Assembly (NCBI GenBank): GCA_903870275.1
Contig: CAIQCK010000056.1
Location: 1-64,000, forward strand
DNA: 64,000 bases
Reading direction: 5' to 3'
Source: an uncultured bacterium
GTDB taxonomy: Bacteria > Verrucomicrobiota > Verrucomicrobiia > CAIQCK01
The translations under genes and the position numbers were made by a program. The notes below the pieces were generated by a model. That model saw only the letters and a list, made by a program, of their open reading frames with translations. It was not told where the DNA came from and did no database searches. Shown in pieces: positions 51,163 through 59,753 of this stretch; within the stretch, counting starts at the first letter, position 1, and each line of letters begins with the position of its first letter.

Positions 51163-51966
51163 TCATTGGACCTCAAACTTGGTGCTAACGACCGCGGTGA
51201 TCTCTTTCTCGAAGGACGTTGTATCGTTGATGCCTTCAGCGGAGGTCGCCGTGACACCCTTGGGGTTGATCTGCATCACGCCCATGCGCGCTTCCACCAG
51301 TTTGCCGAGACGCCCTTTGGCGTTGTTGACAATCTGCTCAGCCCGCGCCGTGGCGTCCTTGGTGGCTTCGCCGAGCATGCTGATCTTCAGTTCGGAGAGC
51401 TTCGTGTATAAATACCGAGGGGTGTCCGAGTCTATTTGCACGCCATCCTTGATCAAACTCGTGACGTTCCGTGCCACGATCGGCACCTTCTCCATGTTCG
51501 TCGAGGTTATCGAGATGACCTGCGTCAGCGTGTAGTTGTCAACGATGGCGGTCGAGATGACCGATGGCGAGTCGGACGTTCCTGCCGGCGCCTTGAGCAC
51601 CTCCTTCTTGTAGTGGCGCGCCGTCGCGATGGATGCGGCGGTAACATCAGACTCCGCGATGCCGGCTGCCAGGATGAACGTTTTGACCTTGTCGGTCTCG
51701 TTTTTCAACGTGTCGTAGGCTTTCACCAGATCCGGGTCGCTGGCAGTGACGGTGCCGGCCCAGGTCACGACATCCGACACAATGAGTTTGCGCGCGGAAC
51801 CCGTCACGGAGATGGTTTTTCTTTCGATCTTCACCGACAGGTAGGCCCATGCCAGAATCGCGACACACACGACATTGGCCAGTGCGAAGATGTATCCGCC
51901 GGCCCGCAGCGTGATCACCAGCTTCTTCGGGAGGCTTTCCGCTGGTTCGTTTGGATCTGTCTTCAT
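51163..51966 (-). CDS. membrane-anchored SIMPL-domain (DUF541) protein
   Basis: 267 residues from the ATG at 51966. One membrane segment (about 20-42, 'AGGYIFALANVVCVAILAWAYL') is followed by a periplasmic SIMPL domain: 'KTISVTGSARKLIVSDVVTWAGTVTASDPDLVKAYDTLKNETDKVKTFILAAGIAESDVTAASI', the standard opening and first half, then 'YTLTQVISITSTNMEKVPIVARNVTSLIKDGVQI', and the late 'ATKDATARAEQIVNNAKGRLGKLVEARMGVMQINP'. SIMPL proteins are linked to oxidative-stress protection and to periplasmic assemblies, without a settled biochemical activity. Single gene, convergent with the FAD oxidoreductase. Confidence 0.9.
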   Translation of the reverse strand: MKTDPNEPAESLPKKLVITLRAGGYIFALANVVCVAILAWAYLSVKIERKTISVTGSARKLIVSDVVTWAGTVTASDPDLVKAYDTLKNETDKVKTFILAAGIAESDVTAASIATARHYKKEVLKAPAGTSDSPSVISTAIVDNYTLTQVISITSTNMEKVPIVARNVTSLIKDGVQIDSDTPRYLYTKLSELKISMLGEATKDATARAEQIVNNAKGRLGKLVEARMGVMQINPKGVTATSAEGINDTTSFEKEITAVVSTKFEVQ

Positions 51967-52119
51967 GTCATTTCTTTTCCATGGCCAACGTCCAAGCTCA
52001 AACACCGCTCTCCTTGAGCTGGGGCGGAGCATACGCTTTCGATCTGGGGACGCCAGATCAAAACAGCCAGTTGAGCCGCGGATGAAACCCGTTGGACATT
52101 GCCAAGGCACGATGACAAA

Positions 52120-52148
52120 GTGGCCGCGTCACGGAGTGACGTGGCTAC
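52120..52148. repeat. GTGGC/GCCAC-type hairpin in a promoter region
   Basis: GTGGCCGCGTCAC and GTGACGTGGCTAC flank a 3-nt loop (complementary at 11 of 13 positions). It ends 9 nt before the ATG at 52158 and overlaps the place where that gene's -10 box (TACTTT at 52146-52151) would be, so it could also affect transcription or translation start. Confidence 0.5.
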
Positions 52149-52157
52149 TTTCAAAAC

Positions 52158-54074
52158 ATGAATCCTGTTTGGCAATTGATCATCGCTCTTTTCAGCGTAG
52201 CGGCCGCGATGTCCGCCATGGGCGCCGATGTCACAACCTCCCCGTCATCCGCCGAGGCGGTCATTGCTGGCGCTGACGCGCGGCGGGATGGCGCGATGCG
52301 CGCGCAACTGGCCGCGCCGTATCCGTCGAACGGCTGCTGGCATTACGAGGACTTCGCGCTCGCGGCCTACTGGCTCAACGAGCACACCGCCGACGCCGAC
52401 AAGGCCATCCTCGCCGAGCGGGAGAAGGAGTTTCCCGCGTCGTTGAAGGACGGCGACTTCCACTGGCACGCTTACATTTTGGAGCGCATTTACTTCCTCT
52501 TCAGCCGCGCGAGCCAGCATTTCCCCGGTCGCATGAACGTGGAAGCCGAGGCGGCGCTGCTCGACATGCTCTGGCAATGGGCCGGGCCGCGTTGCCGGCT
52601 GGAGATGACGCTGCCGGAGCGCGATGGGTGGCAATGGGGCAGCGAGAACCATCACGCGCAGGCTTGGGCCGGTTTCTGGGGCGCGGCGCAGATTTTCGCG
52701 CAGCACGCCGGCTACAAGAACCGCCGCTATGCCGACGGCACGACGCCCGCGCAGATGGCGGCAGCATTCACCGATTACTTCAAACGCTTCGCCCGTGAGC
52801 GCGCTGCGAAGGGACTGCTCGTGGAGTGCAACTCCGGCTACAACAAATACACGCTCGGCGGCTGGTATAACCTCGCCGATTTCGCCGACGACCCCGTCCT
52901 TCGCCGGCGCTTCGTGATGTTGCTGGACCTTTTCTGGGCCGACTGGGCCATCGAGCAGATCAACGGCGTCCGCGGCGGCAGCCGGCATCGTTGTTACCCC
53001 GGCACCGATTCGACCGCCGGCTCAAGCATGGACGGGCTGGCGTGGTTCCACTTCGGCCTCGGCCGCGAAAAAAGCCAGCATCCCAGCCACATGTGCGGCG
53101 CGACGACGTTCTGGCGGCCGTCGCCTGTCGTCGCGGAGCTGGCGCTCGACGTGGCGGGACGCGGCGTTTACGAATACACCTCGCGCCGGCCCGGTCTTGC
53201 GCAGCAGCAAAAGGACGGCGCACCGCCGCCGAACTATGTCTGCGATCCGGCGCATCCGTTCTTCGTGCCGCAAGGCATTTATTCCCTGCGTCCCGAAGGC
53301 GGCGGCTTGCTGCGCTATAGCTACTGCACACCCGACTTCATCATGGGCACGAGCATGGTCGAGGCACGGCCGAAAGAAGACTGGACCGCCATCAGCAGCC
53401 AGAACCGCTGGGAAGGCGTGATCTTTGCCGGTCATCCGACCGCGCGCATCTTCGTGCAACCGCTGACGCCGAAACGCGGCAGCGTCTATAACGCCAACTG
53501 GTCGGTGCAAAAGCGCGGCGTCCTCATCGTCCAACGGCTCAAGACCAGCAACGCGCAAGGCCAGCGCGTGTGGTTCGACGCCTCATTGCGCCGCGAGGAA
53601 CATGACGGCTGGGTTTTCGCCGAAGCGCCGCAAGCCTTCGCCGCCGTCCGCGTCGTGAACGGCCCGTCCATTTGGGAACCGGACACCGTCGAGCAACATC
53701 GAAACAAAAAGGGCGCCACCGACACGGGCGAATGGTTGAAATGCAAGGACGAGTTCTCGCCCGTCATCATCGAGGTCACGAGAAAGGCCGACTGCAAAGA
53801 TTTCACTGCGTTCCAGGCCGCTATCCTTGACACCCCCTTGAAGTGGGAAAACCGCCGCCTTGATTACACCAGCCGGTTGAACAAGACGATGCTGACGTTC
53901 TTCGCCGACTACTCGCGCCCTCCGCTGGTGGACGGCGCGCCGGCGAACTACGCGCCGCCGAAGGTTTACGACAGCCCGTTCATCCAGTCCGATTTCGGCA
54001 GCGGCGTCGTGACCATCCGCAAAGACGGCCGCAAACTCGTGCTGGACTTCAACGCGGAATCCGGTGGTTTCTAA
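52158..54074 (+). CDS. exported alpha/alpha-barrel-like protein, possible polysaccharide lyase or hydrolase
   Basis: 638 residues with a signal peptide (about 1-23). The N-terminal half (about 30-360) is helical and Trp/His-rich ('CWHYEDFALAAYWLNEHTADADKA', 'GSENHHAQAWAGFWGAAQIFAQHAG', 'YNKYTLGGWYNLADFADDPVLRRRF'), like an alpha/alpha toroid of the heparinase/alginate-lyase kind. The second half is beta-rich. The 'SENHHAQAW' phrase, with Asn-His-His after a Trp, resembles the catalytic Asn/His region of some polysaccharide lyases. I cannot name a family. Its stop codon is directly adjacent to the stop codon of the opposite-strand gene at 54075. Confidence 0.65.
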   Translation: MNPVWQLIIALFSVAAAMSAMGADVTTSPSSAEAVIAGADARRDGAMRAQLAAPYPSNGCWHYEDFALAAYWLNEHTADADKAILAEREKEFPASLKDGDFHWHAYILERIYFLFSRASQHFPGRMNVEAEAALLDMLWQWAGPRCRLEMTLPERDGWQWGSENHHAQAWAGFWGAAQIFAQHAGYKNRRYADGTTPAQMAAAFTDYFKRFARERAAKGLLVECNSGYNKYTLGGWYNLADFADDPVLRRRFVMLLDLFWADWAIEQINGVRGGSRHRCYPGTDSTAGSSMDGLAWFHFGLGREKSQHPSHMCGATTFWRPSPVVAELALDVAGRGVYEYTSRRPGLAQQQKDGAPPPNYVCDPAHPFFVPQGIYSLRPEGGGLLRYSYCTPDFIMGTSMVEARPKEDWTAISSQNRWEGVIFAGHPTARIFVQPLTPKRGSVYNANWSVQKRGVLIVQRLKTSNAQGQRVWFDASLRREEHDGWVFAEAPQAFAAVRVVNGPSIWEPDTVEQHRNKKGATDTGEWLKCKDEFSPVIIEVTRKADCKDFTAFQAAILDTPLKWENRRLDYTSRLNKTMLTFFADYSRPPLVDGAPANYAPPKVYDSPFIQSDFGSGVVTIRKDGRKLVLDFNAESGGF

Positions 54075-55325
54075 TCACGGCTTCGCGAGGAACCAGCGCT
54101 TCGCTCCCGTGTCCGTCTTGAAAAAATCCAGCAGCAGCGCGGTCGTTTTCTTGCAGCCGGCGTCGTTGGGATGCAGGCGGTCGGCGCGCACGTCGTTTTC
54201 CGACCAGACCATCCCGTCGAGTTTGCGAGGCGAATTGCCGCACGCCCAAAGATACGGCCCCCAGAGCACCAGCGGCGCCTTCACCTCGCCGCGCGCGGGA
54301 TCGAAATTCAGTGCCGCGTCACCGCGAATTTGGCTCTGCACGATCCAGCGCGTGCCGAAACCCGATTCGTAGGCGTAAGGCTCCGGGCTGCCGCTCTCGC
54401 GCCCTGACCAGCCGCCGAACGTGCGGCTCGACAGATACACGACGCGCAGGTTCGGGTAATGATGCCGCGCGATCTGGAGAATGGCGGTGATGTCCGCCTG
54501 CAACGCGCGGGCGTGCGCGGGAAATTCGCCGAGCGGCTTGGGGTTCGCCTCGACGTGCTTGAGCCACGCGACCTGCACTTGTTTTGGCGAAAGGCCCGCC
54601 GCTTCGATCCGCTTCGCCAGCGTCGGCCACGTGTCCTTTTCGAGACCCGAATTGCGGCGAACGCCTTTGGGCATGTGGACGACATCCATCTCCTTGTCGA
54701 GCCGCTCCTGCTCGGCTTTCGGCAAAACGTCCGCGCCATCCCATGCCCACATGACCGCCGAGCGCCCGCCGATGCAGCCGTTGACAATGACGACACGCGG
54801 GGATTTCTGCGGATCGGCGTCGGCGACGCGCTTGAAAGCTGCGGACTCGATCAAAGGATTGGAGAAACCGATCGTGATGAAACCGATTTTGCCGCTGCCC
54901 GCCGGCGCGCCGTTCGCGTCGCGCGGAACGATTTGTTCCGCCTCTTTCAAATACGCCGCGCGATGCGCCTCCGGCGGTTCGTTCCTGCCGCCGCCGTAAA
55001 GACCGCCGTCCTCGCCTTTGTATGGCGCGGTCATGTCGGTGATCGGCACCAGGGCGCTCCAGTCATTCGTGCTCACTGCCACCGGGCGTGCCGCGCCGCC
55101 TTTGGGCGAGGGACCGGAACGATTGCCGGCACGCTTGCGAATCTCCTCGCGCACGCGGTCGAGATAAGCCTGCTCCTCCGGCGTCAGCGTTTCGCCCGCC
55201 TGAAATTTCTGCATCAGTTGCTTGCCACGCGCGACGTCAATCGGCGGCGGCTCGTCGGCGGCGTGGAGCGCAACGGCGAAACTGGCGAGGACACACACGG
55301 CGAGGATGTGCCTGAAGGTTTTCAT
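54075..55325 (-). CDS. exported protein with SGNH-hydrolase-like C-terminus
   Basis: 416 residues with a signal peptide (about 1-22). A charged helical region (about 30-65, 'GETLTPEEQAYLDRVREEIRKRAG') is followed by an alpha/beta domain: 'IGFITIGFSNPLIESAAF', 'PRVVIVNGCIGGRSAVMWAW', 'VQVAWLKHVEANP', 'NLRVVYLSSRTFGGWS', and finally 'DRLHPNDAGCKKTTALLLDFF'. The 'D..HP...G' end is the SGNH block V pattern, whose Asp and His complete a catalytic dyad or triad; the nucleophile Ser could be in 'GFSNP'. Possibly an acetyl-esterase acting on glycans. Convergent with the preceding gene with no base between the two stop codons. Confidence 0.65.
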   Translation of the reverse strand: MKTFRHILAVCVLASFAVALHAADEPPPIDVARGKQLMQKFQAGETLTPEEQAYLDRVREEIRKRAGNRSGPSPKGGAARPVAVSTNDWSALVPITDMTAPYKGEDGGLYGGGRNEPPEAHRAAYLKEAEQIVPRDANGAPAGSGKIGFITIGFSNPLIESAAFKRVADADPQKSPRVVIVNGCIGGRSAVMWAWDGADVLPKAEQERLDKEMDVVHMPKGVRRNSGLEKDTWPTLAKRIEAAGLSPKQVQVAWLKHVEANPKPLGEFPAHARALQADITAILQIARHHYPNLRVVYLSSRTFGGWSGRESGSPEPYAYESGFGTRWIVQSQIRGDAALNFDPARGEVKAPLVLWGPYLWACGNSPRKLDGMVWSENDVRADRLHPNDAGCKKTTALLLDFFKTDTGAKRWFLAKP

Positions 55326-55439
55326 GGCTTATCTACTAAACACGCTGGCTCCGGTTTTGTTGTGCGTCTTTTTCCGCGAACCGCACTCGGAATCGTTCTT
55401 GGCCGGAGGAATCCCGTTGTGCCAGACTACCGCCACCTT

Positions 55440-56690
55440 ATGCGAACGATGACTCGCGCGGTTTTTTGGATGGCGTTGGCGGCGTGCGGCGGCGGCGTGT
55501 GGGCCGACGACTGGCCGTGTTTCATGGGGCCGACGCATGACGGCGTTTCGGCCGAGACGAATCTCGTGACGAGCTGGCCGGAGCAAGGGCCACCGTTGAT
55601 GTGGAAGATGGATGTCGGCCTGTCTTACAGCGCGCCGTCGGTGGTGAAAGGCGCCCTGTATTTGTTTCACCGCATCGGCGGCGAGGAAGTACTGGAGTGC
55701 CTGGACGCCGCCACCAGCGCGCGGCGATGGCAGGCCTCTTATCCCACCGATTATGTGGACCGCTACGGCTACAACGGCGGACCGCGCGCCACGCCGTTGG
55801 TGTCTGGCGATCAAGTGTTCACCTTCGGCGCGGCCGGGGAGTTTTGCTGCTTCAACGCCAGGACCGGCGCGGTGATCTGGCAGCGGCAGATCAACCAGGA
55901 ACTGGCCGTGCCGCAGAATTTCTTCGGTGTCGGAAGCACGCCGCTGCTCGAAGGCAAGCTGCTGATCGTGAACGCCGGCGGCCCCAACGGCGCGGGCGTC
56001 GTGGCGCTCGACCGCGACACCGGCAAAACCGTCTGGCAAGCCACCGATGAGGGCGCGAGCTACGCGTCGCCGAGGTGCGCGACCATCGGCGGCCAGCGGT
56101 TCGCGTTCATCTTCGGGCGCGGCGGTCTGGTGGCGCTCGATCCGGCGAACGGCAAGGTGTTCTGGCGGTTCCCGCTGCGCTCGAAGCTCGTCGAGTCCGT
56201 CAACGCCGCGTCGCCGGTCATCGTAGGCGACCTCGTGTTTGTGTCGGCGTCGTATCAGACCGGCGGCGCGCTGCTGCGCTGCCGCAAGGATGGCAACGAC
56301 GTGGTCTGGCGCGACGAGGTGTTGTCCACGCACTGGGCCACTTCGATGCATCGCGACGGTTATCTCTACGGATTCAACGGCCGGCACGAGAAAGGCACGA
56401 CGCTGCGTTGCGTGGAACTGGCGACGGCCAAACTGATGTGGGAGCAGCCGGCGCTGACCCGCTGCCAGATGATTTACGCCAACGGTCATTACCTCATCCT
56501 CAACGAATGGGGAAAATTGATGCTGACGCGGCTGACGCCCAAAGGCTGCGAAATCATCTGCACCGCACAGGTTCTCGACCCGGAGCGGCCGAGTTACATC
56601 GCGCCGGTGCTGGCCGACGGCTTCCTCTACGTCCGCAACGAACGACAACTGCTTTGCTTCGACCTCCGCGCGGATCGGACGAAGAAATAA
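55440..56690 (+). CDS. exported PQQ-like beta-propeller protein
   Basis: 416 residues from the ATG at 55440 (a second ATG at 55449 also fits), opening a signal peptide that ends near residue 23 (GVWADDW). The family opening 'DDWPCFMGPTHDGVSAETNLVTSWPEQGPPLMWK' matches the 'W.rGp..dG.s.e..l...W...gP..lW' pattern of PQQ_2 propeller proteins, and about seven blades follow ('LYLFHRIGGEEVLECLDAATSARRWQ', 'GVVALDRDTGKTVWQATDE', 'LVALDPANGKVFWRFPL'). No dehydrogenase residues are seen. It is followed after 23 bp by a sugar isomerase/epimerase gene on the same strand. The much longer frame upstream overlaps the opposite-strand gene and is not real. Confidence 0.87.
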   Translation: MRTMTRAVFWMALAACGGGVWADDWPCFMGPTHDGVSAETNLVTSWPEQGPPLMWKMDVGLSYSAPSVVKGALYLFHRIGGEEVLECLDAATSARRWQASYPTDYVDRYGYNGGPRATPLVSGDQVFTFGAAGEFCCFNARTGAVIWQRQINQELAVPQNFFGVGSTPLLEGKLLIVNAGGPNGAGVVALDRDTGKTVWQATDEGASYASPRCATIGGQRFAFIFGRGGLVALDPANGKVFWRFPLRSKLVESVNAASPVIVGDLVFVSASYQTGGALLRCRKDGNDVVWRDEVLSTHWATSMHRDGYLYGFNGRHEKGTTLRCVELATAKLMWEQPALTRCQMIYANGHYLILNEWGKLMLTRLTPKGCEIICTAQVLDPERPSYIAPVLADGFLYVRNERQLLCFDLRADRTKK

Positions 56691-56713
56691 TCCGAAGAAT
56701 CAGGAGACGCTTC

Positions 56714-57625
56714 ATGCAAACCCGCCGCCAGTTCCTCCAGCAAACCGCCAGCATCGCCGCGCTCGCCGCTTTTCCGTGTGCGACACGCGCCGCGGACAGC
56801 GGCATCCGTCTCGGCTTCAGCCTTTACGGCATGAAGACCGTGCCGCTGGATGAAGCGTTGCGCGCGTGCGCGGAGATCGGCTACCGCAACGTCGAGTTCG
56901 CCCTGATGCCCGGCTTCCCGACCGAGCCGAAGCTGCTGTCCGCTGACGCGCGAAAGGACCTTCGCAACCGTCTCAAGTCGCTGCATCTCGACCTCTCCGC
57001 CTTGATGATCAACATGAGCCTGACGGCGGACGACGCCGCGCACGCGAAGAATCTCGACGCCCTCAAAGCCGCCGCGCAGTTCGCACACGACCTCGCACCT
57101 CAACAGCCGCCGGTCATCGAGACGGTACTCGGTGGCAAACCGCCGGAATGGGACAACCTCAAGGATCGCATGGTCGAGCGCCTGCAATCGTGGGCTGCCG
57201 TTGCCACAGCGGGCCGGGTCACGATGGCGATCAAGGCGCACGTCGGCAACGCGGTCAACTCGCCGGAGCGGTTGCTCTGGCTTATCGAAAAGGCCAACAG
57301 CCCGGCGATCAAGGCCGCGTATGACTACAGCCACTTCCAACTGGCGGGCCTTCCGCTTGCCGACAGCCTGAAGGCGCTGTTGCCGCAAACACGGTTCATT
57401 CACCTGAAGGATGCCGCCGGTGACTCGAAGAAATTCCATTTCCTTCTCCCCGGCGAAGGCAGCACGGATTACGCCGCCTATTTCAAGCTCCTCAAGCAAC
57501 TCGGCTACAACGGCCCCGCCGTCGTCGAGGTGAGCGGGCAGATTTTCAACAAGCCCGGCTACGATCCCATGGCCGCCGCGAAGAAATGTTTCGCCGTCCT
57601 CTCCGCCGCGCTAACGCGAGCTTGA
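56714..57625 (+). CDS. Tat-exported sugar phosphate isomerase/epimerase-like protein
   Basis: 303 residues from the ATG at 56714 with AGGAG 8-12 nt upstream. A short twin-arginine-type signal ('TRRQFLQQTASIAALAAFP') precedes an AP-endonuclease-2-type TIM barrel: 'IRLGFSLYGMKTVPLDEALRACAEIGYRNVEFALM', 'VTMAIKAHVGNAVNSPERLLWLIEKANSPAIKAAYDYSHFQLAG', 'RFIHLKDAAGDSKKFHFLLPGEGSTDYAAYFKLLKQLGYNG', 'VVEVSG'. The Glu of 'NVEFAL', His of 'KAHVG', Asp of 'AYDYSHFQ', His of 'IHLKD' and last Glu of 'VVEVS' match the metal-binding set of this family. It would isomerise or epimerise a keto-sugar, here in the periplasm. It shares a transcript with the PQQ-like gene. Confidence 0.88.
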   Translation: MQTRRQFLQQTASIAALAAFPCATRAADSGIRLGFSLYGMKTVPLDEALRACAEIGYRNVEFALMPGFPTEPKLLSADARKDLRNRLKSLHLDLSALMINMSLTADDAAHAKNLDALKAAAQFAHDLAPQQPPVIETVLGGKPPEWDNLKDRMVERLQSWAAVATAGRVTMAIKAHVGNAVNSPERLLWLIEKANSPAIKAAYDYSHFQLAGLPLADSLKALLPQTRFIHLKDAAGDSKKFHFLLPGEGSTDYAAYFKLLKQLGYNGPAVVEVSGQIFNKPGYDPMAAAKKCFAVLSAALTRA

Positions 57626-57636
57626 TGGCGTCGCAA

Positions 57637-59733
57637 TTACGCTTCCGTCCAAACTTCCAGCAAACCCACCGGCGGCGATTCCTTGGGAACGAACAAGTGT
57701 CCCAGGGTGCTGGTCACTTCGATGACGATTTCGTTCCGGCCCGTTTTTGCCGCGCCGCGCAGGTCGAAGATGAACGGCGGCCACGCGCGAAGGCCGAGGT
57801 TCCTGCCGTTCCAAATCGCGCGCACCGGATAGCCGCCGCTGTTCACGCCCAGATGTTTCGGAGCGGTTTCGAAATTCACTTCGGCACGGTAGCGCCCCGT
57901 GCCGCAAAAAGCGGGAAACCCCTGCGACCGCCAGTCACCCGGCTTGATCGTCTTCGGTGATGCGATCAAACGCCCTTCCGCATCCACCGCAAAATCGCCC
58001 CAAAGAATCAGCGCGGGCAAAAACTTCAGCGGCTTTGCCTCGGCTGTGTCCACTTCGACACGATTCTCGCCGACGCGCAACAGCCTGGCAACCGGGACGC
58101 GCCAATAACTCAAATCGAACCGCCGGTCGGCGGGCGCGGAATCCAGATTCACCGCCGCGCCGTTGATGCGCAGGCCGCGCACGAGTTGCGATTGGACGGA
58201 CAGCTCCGCCGCGCGCGGTAGAGCGACGACATTCAAGACCGGCTGGTCGAGCCGGAGGGAGTTCAGCCCCTTGAAGCCGAAACTCCATTCCACTTCCAGA
58301 TTGCGACGCGGCGCGGCCACGGCGGGAACGGCGTTGCCCGGCTCCAGCCGCGCGCGGATGGCTTCGCGCGCCGCCGCAACGAATTTCTCCGTCATGTCCT
58401 TCAACGCCTTCGACTTCGTCGGTGCCGGACCCGCCGCGGCCCAGAGTTCCTCATCCGAAGGCCAGGGCACGCCCAACGGTTTGGCCGCGCGAGCGCGTTC
58501 GGCGGCCTCGGCCACATACTCGGCGTAAACTCTCGCGCCGTCGCGGAACCAAGGCTGCTGCGGTCCCGACACGCCGCAATACTCGCGTTTGAACACACTG
58601 CCGCGAAGATCGAACGGACAAATCGCCAGCACGTAACGGTCCACGCCGCACGCGGCGCACAGGTCCACCATTTTTCGCATGGTCGCCATGCTCATGCTCG
58701 GCGGGCCGAGCGCATAGACTTCCACCATCCGCTCGCGTCCGGCGAATTCGGCGATGGCAGCCAGCGTGAGCGCCTCGCAGTCGGCCGGCTCCGTGCGCGT
58801 GGCAATCTCGTCAATGCCGGGAATGCCCTGCGCGGCAAGCTGGCGGCGCAAGCTGCCGTTGTAGGCGACCTGCGTGCCGAAGGTGCCCTCGCCGAGCCAA
58901 TGGCCGCTCGCCGCCAGTTTGTGCGCTTCGCACCAGCGCGCGATGGGCGTAATCCACGCGTCGTGGAAAACGCGCGCGTAGGCCGCCCAGTAATCGCGCC
59001 ACAGCGGCGAGCGTTCGAGGTCGCCGGCACCGGCCAGCCGCTGGCGGAAATCACCGCCGAGCGCCTTCTCCATCGCCGCCGACCACGTCAGTTGCCACAA
59101 GGCGCCGCCCGGCTTGCGCGGTTGGTGCTGGCGCGCCAGCGAAGCCTCGTCGGAGAAAACGGCGCGCACCGTCGAGCCAAAAAACCCGCCGATCGCGGCG
59201 GCGTATCGCTCGTGCGTCACCGCCAGGAACCGCGCCGTGGCCTCGGGCATCAGCAAATTGGCGCTGCCGGGAACGCGCTCGATGCGGCTCTTGCCGTCCG
59301 GCTCGACGTGCAGCACTTGCGCTTCCAATTCCTCGTGGTCTTTCGTGACCAAGCCCTTGGCGTGACCGCTCGGCCAGGTGAATTCATCGTAGAGCCACAC
59401 CTCCATCCTTCGCGCCGCCGCCTGCTCGACGATGAACCGGATGCGCTCGAACCACGCCTCGCCGAGATATTCGAGTTCCAATCCCCAGCGCGGATAGAGC
59501 ACCACACCCCAACCCGCGTCGCGATACAAGTCGAGCTGGCGGCGTACGCCGTCCGATGACAGCGTGCCGGTGAGCGCCCACATCGCCAGCGGCCCCGAGG
59601 GGCGTTTCGCAGGCGCCGCCGTCGCCATCGGGCTGCTTGGAAGGAGCGATCCCAGGCCGGCCGCCGCCGCGCCGCCGAGACTTCGCGCAAGAAACTCGCG
59701 CCGCGAAAAAGATGAGTCGTGTTTCGGCTGCAC
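57637..59733 (-). CDS. exported GH106-like (alpha-L-rhamnosidase-type) glycoside hydrolase
   Basis: 698 residues from a GTG at 59733 with GAGG just upstream (spacing only 3 nt). The start is chosen because it gives a Tat-type signal ('FSRREFLARSLGGAAAAGLGSLLP'); the longer frame overlaps the deacetylase gene. The barrel begins 'RRQLDLYRDAGWGVVLYPRWGLELEYLGEAWFERIRFIVEQAAARRMEVWLYDEFTWPSGHAKG', the characteristic opening of GH106-type enzymes, with 'YDEFTWPSG' near residue 115 and 'AVFSDEAS' near 195 as likely catalytic-region acids. The last third is a galactose-binding-like beta-sandwich ('GTGRYRAEVNF', 'LRAWPPFIFDLRGAAKTGRNEIVIEVTSTLG'). Shorter than typical GH106 members (900 or more residues). 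Convergent with the epimerase gene. Confidence 0.75.
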   Translation of the reverse strand: MQPKHDSSFSRREFLARSLGGAAAAGLGSLLPSSPMATAAPAKRPSGPLAMWALTGTLSSDGVRRQLDLYRDAGWGVVLYPRWGLELEYLGEAWFERIRFIVEQAAARRMEVWLYDEFTWPSGHAKGLVTKDHEELEAQVLHVEPDGKSRIERVPGSANLLMPEATARFLAVTHERYAAAIGGFFGSTVRAVFSDEASLARQHQPRKPGGALWQLTWSAAMEKALGGDFRQRLAGAGDLERSPLWRDYWAAYARVFHDAWITPIARWCEAHKLAASGHWLGEGTFGTQVAYNGSLRRQLAAQGIPGIDEIATRTEPADCEALTLAAIAEFAGRERMVEVYALGPPSMSMATMRKMVDLCAACGVDRYVLAICPFDLRGSVFKREYCGVSGPQQPWFRDGARVYAEYVAEAAERARAAKPLGVPWPSDEELWAAAGPAPTKSKALKDMTEKFVAAAREAIRARLEPGNAVPAVAAPRRNLEVEWSFGFKGLNSLRLDQPVLNVVALPRAAELSVQSQLVRGLRINGAAVNLDSAPADRRFDLSYWRVPVARLLRVGENRVEVDTAEAKPLKFLPALILWGDFAVDAEGRLIASPKTIKPGDWRSQGFPAFCGTGRYRAEVNFETAPKHLGVNSGGYPVRAIWNGRNLGLRAWPPFIFDLRGAAKTGRNEIVIEVTSTLGHLFVPKESPPVGLLEVWTEA

Positions 59734-59753
59734 TGTCCTCGGTTCCACTACGG

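Noticed and set aside
54459-56690. 743-residue version of the PQQ-like protein
   Set aside because: The upstream 327 residues are antisense to the SGNH-like gene; the ATG at 55440 opens a signal peptide.
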